DNA from: Phoronis australis
Taxonomy: Eukaryota > Phoronida > Phoronidae
DNA: 64,000 nt
Assembly (NCBI GenBank): GCA_002633005.1
Contig: NMRA01000062.1
Coordinates: forward strand, 669,981-733,980
Direction of reading: 5' to 3'
The position numbers and the translations under genes were made by a program. The notes beneath the pieces were generated by a model. It made no database searches, was not told the DNA's origin, and saw only the letters and a program-made list of their open reading frames with translations. Below, in pieces: positions 61,201 through 64,000 of this stretch; the first letter of the stretch is position 1, and every line of letters starts with the position of its first letter.

Positions 61201-62556
61201 ATCTGTTGGTCCGATGATGCCACCTTTCTGTTTTTGGATGGATTGGACACATTTTTCACTTAGTGGCCATTTTTACTGTTTTCTAGTCTGTGTATTGACA
61301 TCCGTCCCTTTTTCAGCCAAACCACTCAAAGGATGATTACAAAACTTGGCATTCATGCTCCTACTCAGAAGATGTCAAAGCTGATGACGTTTTTTAGAGG
61401 CAACCAACTACTTTGGCACCTCCTAGTATCAGTTTTGTTTTTTGCACCCATGGCTATATCTCATAAACCCTCTACATGATCTATATTGAATTTGACAAGT
61501 TTATTTATAAGAAGGTGACAACGATGGGTAACTTTTGGAATGTTCCGAGTACTGCTGTGCCTCTTATGGCAAATTTAATGATACCCTTTTTCCTCTGCAT
61601 CTTTGGAGTTCCTGAACGGATTTTTTGAAATTTGTTGTCATGTAAAATGGGTTTCTGTTAAAAAAGCAATGACATCTTTCCGTTTTCAAATGAATTTGTT
61701 GTAGTACACTCCAGCTAGTGGCTATTTTATTATTTTTGAGTGTTGTTATCTCGCCCAAAGCACTCAAAGAATCATTGGTATATGTGTTCCTACTGGGAAG
61801 TGCATGGCTGATGAATATTTTGACAATTTTGACCACTAAGGTGCCCCCCAGTGGCTGTTCTGTTTTTTTCATATTCACAGCTGTTTCTCCTGAATCCTTG
61901 CACGATCTTTGGGAAACTTGGCAAGTGTATTTCTATGAAAATGACCATCGTGGTGACAATGGTGGGCGCATATCAACGCTTTGCGTTGCTGTTGTATATT
62001 CTGCAGGGTCCAAAATGGGCGAAAAAGCATGTTGCCACAAAACGGGCATTGGTTATCATTGTGACACCCACCGCTGTTCCTTAATCCCCAAACGCCAGCC
62101 ATACAAGTCCAGGCCTTGAGGTAAGTGCCTGTTATAATCCCTGGGGATATGGAGCATGAGTGGCAGGTTGGGAAATGAGATGTAGCGCCTAGTGCAAATC
62201 CAAGATTGGTAGTCAGAGTTCTGTCGCAGTCCGAGGTCTGTCTAGTTTATTTTGAAAACTACAGTTGCTATACTTCACCCGTTGGCTTAGAATGTGAAAA
62301 CGAAAGTAAGAATTTTTAGTCTTCTCACACAGCATATGTGAGACGCATCACGCGACCTTGTTAATTAGCATAGGAGTTGTCTCATGATCAAACTGGCCAT
62401 GATTGTCATCAGCCTCTCAGACTGTGTTTTGCTTGTGCAGGTGGTTCCATTTGTAACATGTATGGCTTCAGCCTGGCACGGTTTCGCAAGTATCCAGAGG
62501 TCAAGTCAGTAGGCATGACTGGCATTCCACGGATATGTGCCTTCACATCAGAGCAT
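52201..62556 (+). CDS. CSAD: Cysteine sulfinic acid decarboxylase-like, 5' part (runs off the window)
   Basis: Six coding exons: 52201-52231, 54022-54208, 56303-56433, 57207-57297, 59712-59818 and 62441-62556, with GT-AG introns in matching phases (1, 2, 1, 2, 1, 0). They sum to 663 nt, 221 residues. The family is PLP-dependent group II decarboxylases. It shows YSVKTGHPHFFNQL, ALAGLWLTDTLNTSQYTFEV, APVFTVMEDVV, VGWTSGDGIFCPGG and NMYGFSLARFRKYPEV. Lack of the extra KDGD segment before GIF and the FCPGG form favour CSAD/GADL1 over glutamate decarboxylase. CSAD makes hypotaurine from cysteine sulfinate in the taurine pathway, in the cytosol. The PLP lysine (NPHK) lies in exons beyond the right edge, so the exact substrate is not proven. 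Confidence 0.9.
52232..54021 (+). other. CSAD-like intron 1
   Basis: 1.8 kb, containing the dispersed repeat at 52845-53480. No further exon recognised. Confidence 0.6.
52845..53480 (+). repeat. Dispersed repeat, AAATTTGGCAA family
   Basis: Related subunits follow each other. Each has a (C)CCCTAGTGGCAATTTT-like start, a T-rich tract, a GTATCTTTTGAGG or GCAGCTGTTTCC part, then TTCATGAAATTTGGCAAAT or GTGAAATTTGGCAAGTGTAT, and a GACAACGGATGACGA end. The family recurs at 61.06-62.11 and 63.39-64.0 kb and in reverse at 6.7-7.1 kb. The type of transposable element or satellite is not recognised. Confidence 0.7.
54022..54208 (+). CDS. CSAD: CSAD-like coding exon 2
   Basis: 187 nt, with acceptor GTCTCAG and donor GTAATT. 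A variable Gly/Asn/Asp-rich start leads to FRQFLEGMFQHVIKKGLLEQ, the family's N-terminal helix region. Confidence 0.85.
54209..56302 (+). other. CSAD-like intron 2
   Basis: 2.1 kb, holding a G-run with an N (54412-54440). The 157-codon open frame at 54579-55052 is Cys/Phe-rich with no recognisable domain and lies wholly in the intron, so it is taken as chance. Confidence 0.55.
54412..54440. repeat. Poly-G tract with a single N (54431)
   Basis: A homopolymer run interrupted by one N, as at 13093. It is probably a sequencing stop in a G-run. Confidence 0.85.
56303..56433 (+). CDS. CSAD: CSAD-like coding exon 3
   Basis: 131 nt, with acceptor ATTTTAG and donor GTACGT. It encodes VVEFRHPGEIKQLVDLKLLD through YSVKT, typical of CSAD/GADL1. 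Confidence 0.9.
56434..57206 (+). other. CSAD-like intron 3
   Basis: 773 bases. It contains the CACCTGTTGGCCAT string near 57023 shared with CCDC12 intron 2. Nothing else was seen. Confidence 0.6.
57207..57297 (+). CDS. CSAD: CSAD-like coding exon 4
   Basis: 91 nt, with acceptor TTTCAG and donor GTTAGT. It encodes HPHFFNQLWQGIDRYALAG and LTDTLNTS. Confidence 0.92.
57298..59711 (+). other. CSAD-like intron 4
   Basis: 2.4 kb. Its only notable content is the 15-bp minisatellite at 59107-59392. No exon recognised. Confidence 0.6.
59107..59392. repeat. 15-bp minisatellite, about 19 copies
   Basis: Unit TTTATACTGTACACG repeated in tandem with a few variant copies (CTATGCACG, TTCTGTACA, CTGTGCACG, an extra TA). 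Because 15 is divisible by 3 and the unit lacks stops in several frames, it opens long repetitive frames on both strands. These are artefacts of the array. Confidence 0.95.
59712..59818 (+). CDS. CSAD: CSAD-like coding exon 5
   Basis: 107 nt, with acceptor TTACAG and donor GTTAGT. It encodes YTFEVAPVFTVMEDVV and VGWTSGDGIFCP. Confidence 0.92.
59819..62440 (+). other. CSAD-like intron 5
   Basis: 2.6 kb. The last 1.4 kb is mainly the AAATTTGGCAA dispersed repeat. A CRE octamer lies at 60443-60450. No additional exon is needed by phase or family alignment. Confidence 0.6.
61060..62110 (+). repeat. Dispersed repeat, AAATTTGGCAA family, several subunits
   Basis: Subunits carry GTGCCCTCTACTGGCAATTT, ATGAATTTTCATAAAATTTG followed by GCAAATAAC, GTGCCTCTTATGGCAAATTT, GTGCCCCCCAGTGGCTG and GGGAAACTTGGCAAGTGTAT. 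Order and spacing match the copies at 52.8-53.5 kb. The open frames inside are chance. Confidence 0.7.
62441..62556 (+). CDS. CSAD: CSAD-like coding exon 6
   Basis: 116 nt, with acceptor TTGTGCAG and donor GTAAGT. It encodes GGSICNMYGFSLARFRKYPE to FTSEH, phase 0 at the end. The next exon, expected to begin with the HYS of the family, is outside the window. Confidence 0.92.
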
Positions 62557-62835
62557 GTAAGTCATAGTGCTAATACTGCATTCACAAGGGGCAAATAATG
62601 GATCAGACGTGTGAATCAGATGGCAGGTCAACTGTCAACGCCTTTGATAAAATAGCATTCTACAGCAACTATAAACCTGTGTTCCATCAAAGAAGCAAGC
62701 TTATGACTTGGACCGCTCATGGTTATCAAATTGGTATCACCTCAGGTGGTTTCTGGTCTCGCAAAGTACTGAGATGTTGTTATTTCATGAGACCATGCTC
62801 GGTGCATAAACTGACAAGTGACACCTTAAAAGCTT

Positions 62836-63092
62836 GGGGCCTGTTCCAAGAAACTGACTTACCCGGTAAGTTCATTTTTGACTTAAGTTTAAGATTTGTC
62901 TTAATTTCCAAACTTTGAAACTTCCACATTAGGCAAGTAAGTCAAAATTAAGACAAAACTTATGTCCAACACTTAAAACAAACTTAAGATCTCTTTCTTG
63001 AATTGGTTTTGAGACAAATTTAACTTTTATTCTAAAATTTACAAATATTTAAGATTTGTCTTAGCTAAGTCAGTTTTGTTGGAACGGGCCCC
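62836..63092. mobile_element. MITE with GGGGCC(T/C)GTTCCAA ends
   Basis: The left end GGGGCCTGTTCCAAGAAACT continues to GACTTA. The right end is its inverse, TAAGTCAGTTTTGTTGGAAC followed by GGGCCCC. Inside, TTAAGATTTGTCTTA and AATTAAGACAAA form nested palindromes. It is about 257 bp, non-coding. A target-site duplication was not clear. Confidence 0.7.
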
Positions 63093-63389
63093 TGGACTCC
63101 AGCAATAACAAGCTGTCTGCTTTTTGGATGTCACGAAATCACCTAAAATTTGACTAACAGAAGAACAATTTCCTAACAAAACGTAGTCTTAAATCAAAAT
63201 TTGGATTTTATGTTGAAAAGCGGGTATACAGCCACTTTAAAAGGAAATTTGGGGATTTTTGAACCTTTAAGCATAAAGAGAAGACTGAAATAACTTAATA
63301 GATAACTGATTAGCAACCTTATTATGAAAAATCAAAAAGTTGATCTTCAAGTATTCCAGAAACTGGAACTTGACGTCACATGTATTCAT

Positions 63390-64000
63390 TGGGTCCACGG
63401 CTGTGATCTCCTGAATCCTTTCAAGGATCTTTGTGAAATTTGGCAAGTGTTTTCCTATGATTGTGGCAAAGACTGACTACGGGTTTTTCGACAAATCTGA
63501 CTGTGGCTGTCCCCCCTAGTTGCAGTCTTATTTTTGGCATTTGCCTCCAATTTCATTATTCTTTGATAGTTTTTCTCTAAGTTTGCCAAACAGGGATTTC
63601 TGTTATGGAGATGACAGTGCCTTTTTATTTCAGGACAGATGCCACACATTATGCACCACCTAGTGGCCACTTTCATTACTCTTGAGTCCTTTTTTGGTGT
63701 CAGTTTCTCTAGCTGCCAAAAGGTTCAAAATACCAAAAAATGTTCTTCTGATTTTCGGATTGGCCTTACTGCTGTGGCATTATTTTGATCCTTGAATATA
63801 TCTCCCAAATTACGTACACGGTCTTTGTGAAGTTTGGCAATTGATGGACGGATCCGACAACCACTCTGCCCTCTAGTGAAATTTGACTTTCCATGTTTAC
63901 CTCAGTATCTTTTCAATCAGTATCTTTTTGAGGCCCTTGATGAATTTTCATGAAATGTGGCAAATACAGTAAGTTGTTTTCCATCAGGAAGATGGTGACG
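63390..64000 (+). repeat. Dispersed repeat, AAATTTGGCAA family (open at the edge)
   Basis: Contains GTGAAATTTGGCAAGTGTTT, ACCACCTAGTGGCCACTTT, CTGCCCTCTAGTGAAATTTG and TTTTCATGAAATGTGGCAAA. It is the same family as at 52.8 and 61.1 kb and continues past the window. Confidence 0.7.

Larger units (their letters stand above)
62557..64000 (+). other. CSAD-like intron 6 (open to the right edge)
   Basis: It holds a 257-bp MITE and more of the AAATTTGGCAA repeat. The exon after …FTSEH was not found before the window ends. Confidence 0.6.

Noticed and set aside
61718-62119. 133-codon frame before CSAD-like exon 6
   Set aside because: It is made of the AAATTTGGCAA dispersed repeat.

Overview
This is eukaryotic, almost certainly metazoan, nuclear DNA. 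It is AT-rich with large introns, GT-AG splice sites, MITEs, a tRNA-derived SINE and mini/satellite arrays. Two genes belong to animal families recognised by residue pattern: CCDC12, a spliceosome component with four coding exons, and a cysteine sulfinic acid decarboxylase (CSAD/GADL1 group). The repeat style suggests a marine invertebrate, perhaps a deuterostome such as a lancelet, hemichordate or echinoderm. The species cannot be fixed from the window.

Layout. Bases 1-11172 are intergenic, with foldback elements, a SINE and one possible TATA promoter with a short first exon near 1.5 kb. Bases 11173-35973 (+) hold the main object, a six-exon gene predicted to encode a protein of about 6,110 residues. 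The first coding exon is too short to stand out as an ORF. Two symmetric phase-1 exons each end in the same small His/Cys plus helix-turn-helix-like motif. Then comes one exon of about 13 kb encoding coiled coil built from units of about 243 residues, a 30-residue exon, and a 4.4-kb exon encoding a very basic disordered tail. Bases 41424-45410 (-) are CCDC12. Bases 46886-47310 are an assembly gap, with a satellite on its left and a possible isolated first exon (-) at 47524-47624 on its right. From 52201 (+) to beyond the right edge lie the first six coding exons of the CSAD-like gene.

Assembly quality matters here. Four single-N junctions (9365, 15895, 27609, 50303) adjoin near-identical direct duplications (395, 800, 811 and 197 bp) that look like uncollapsed alleles or contig ends. 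The one at 27609 breaks the giant exon. Removing one copy plus the N (812 nt) makes the exon exactly 13,023 nt (4,341 codons) and closes the whole gene at 18,333 nt (6,111 codons). The two apparent large ORFs in this exon are therefore one gene.

The three main genes show no operon-like relationship. The giant protein is not recognised. Its duplicated Cys/HTH-like N-terminus, repeated coiled-coil rod and basic tail would fit a very long structural or chromatin/cytoskeletal scaffold, but that is inference only.
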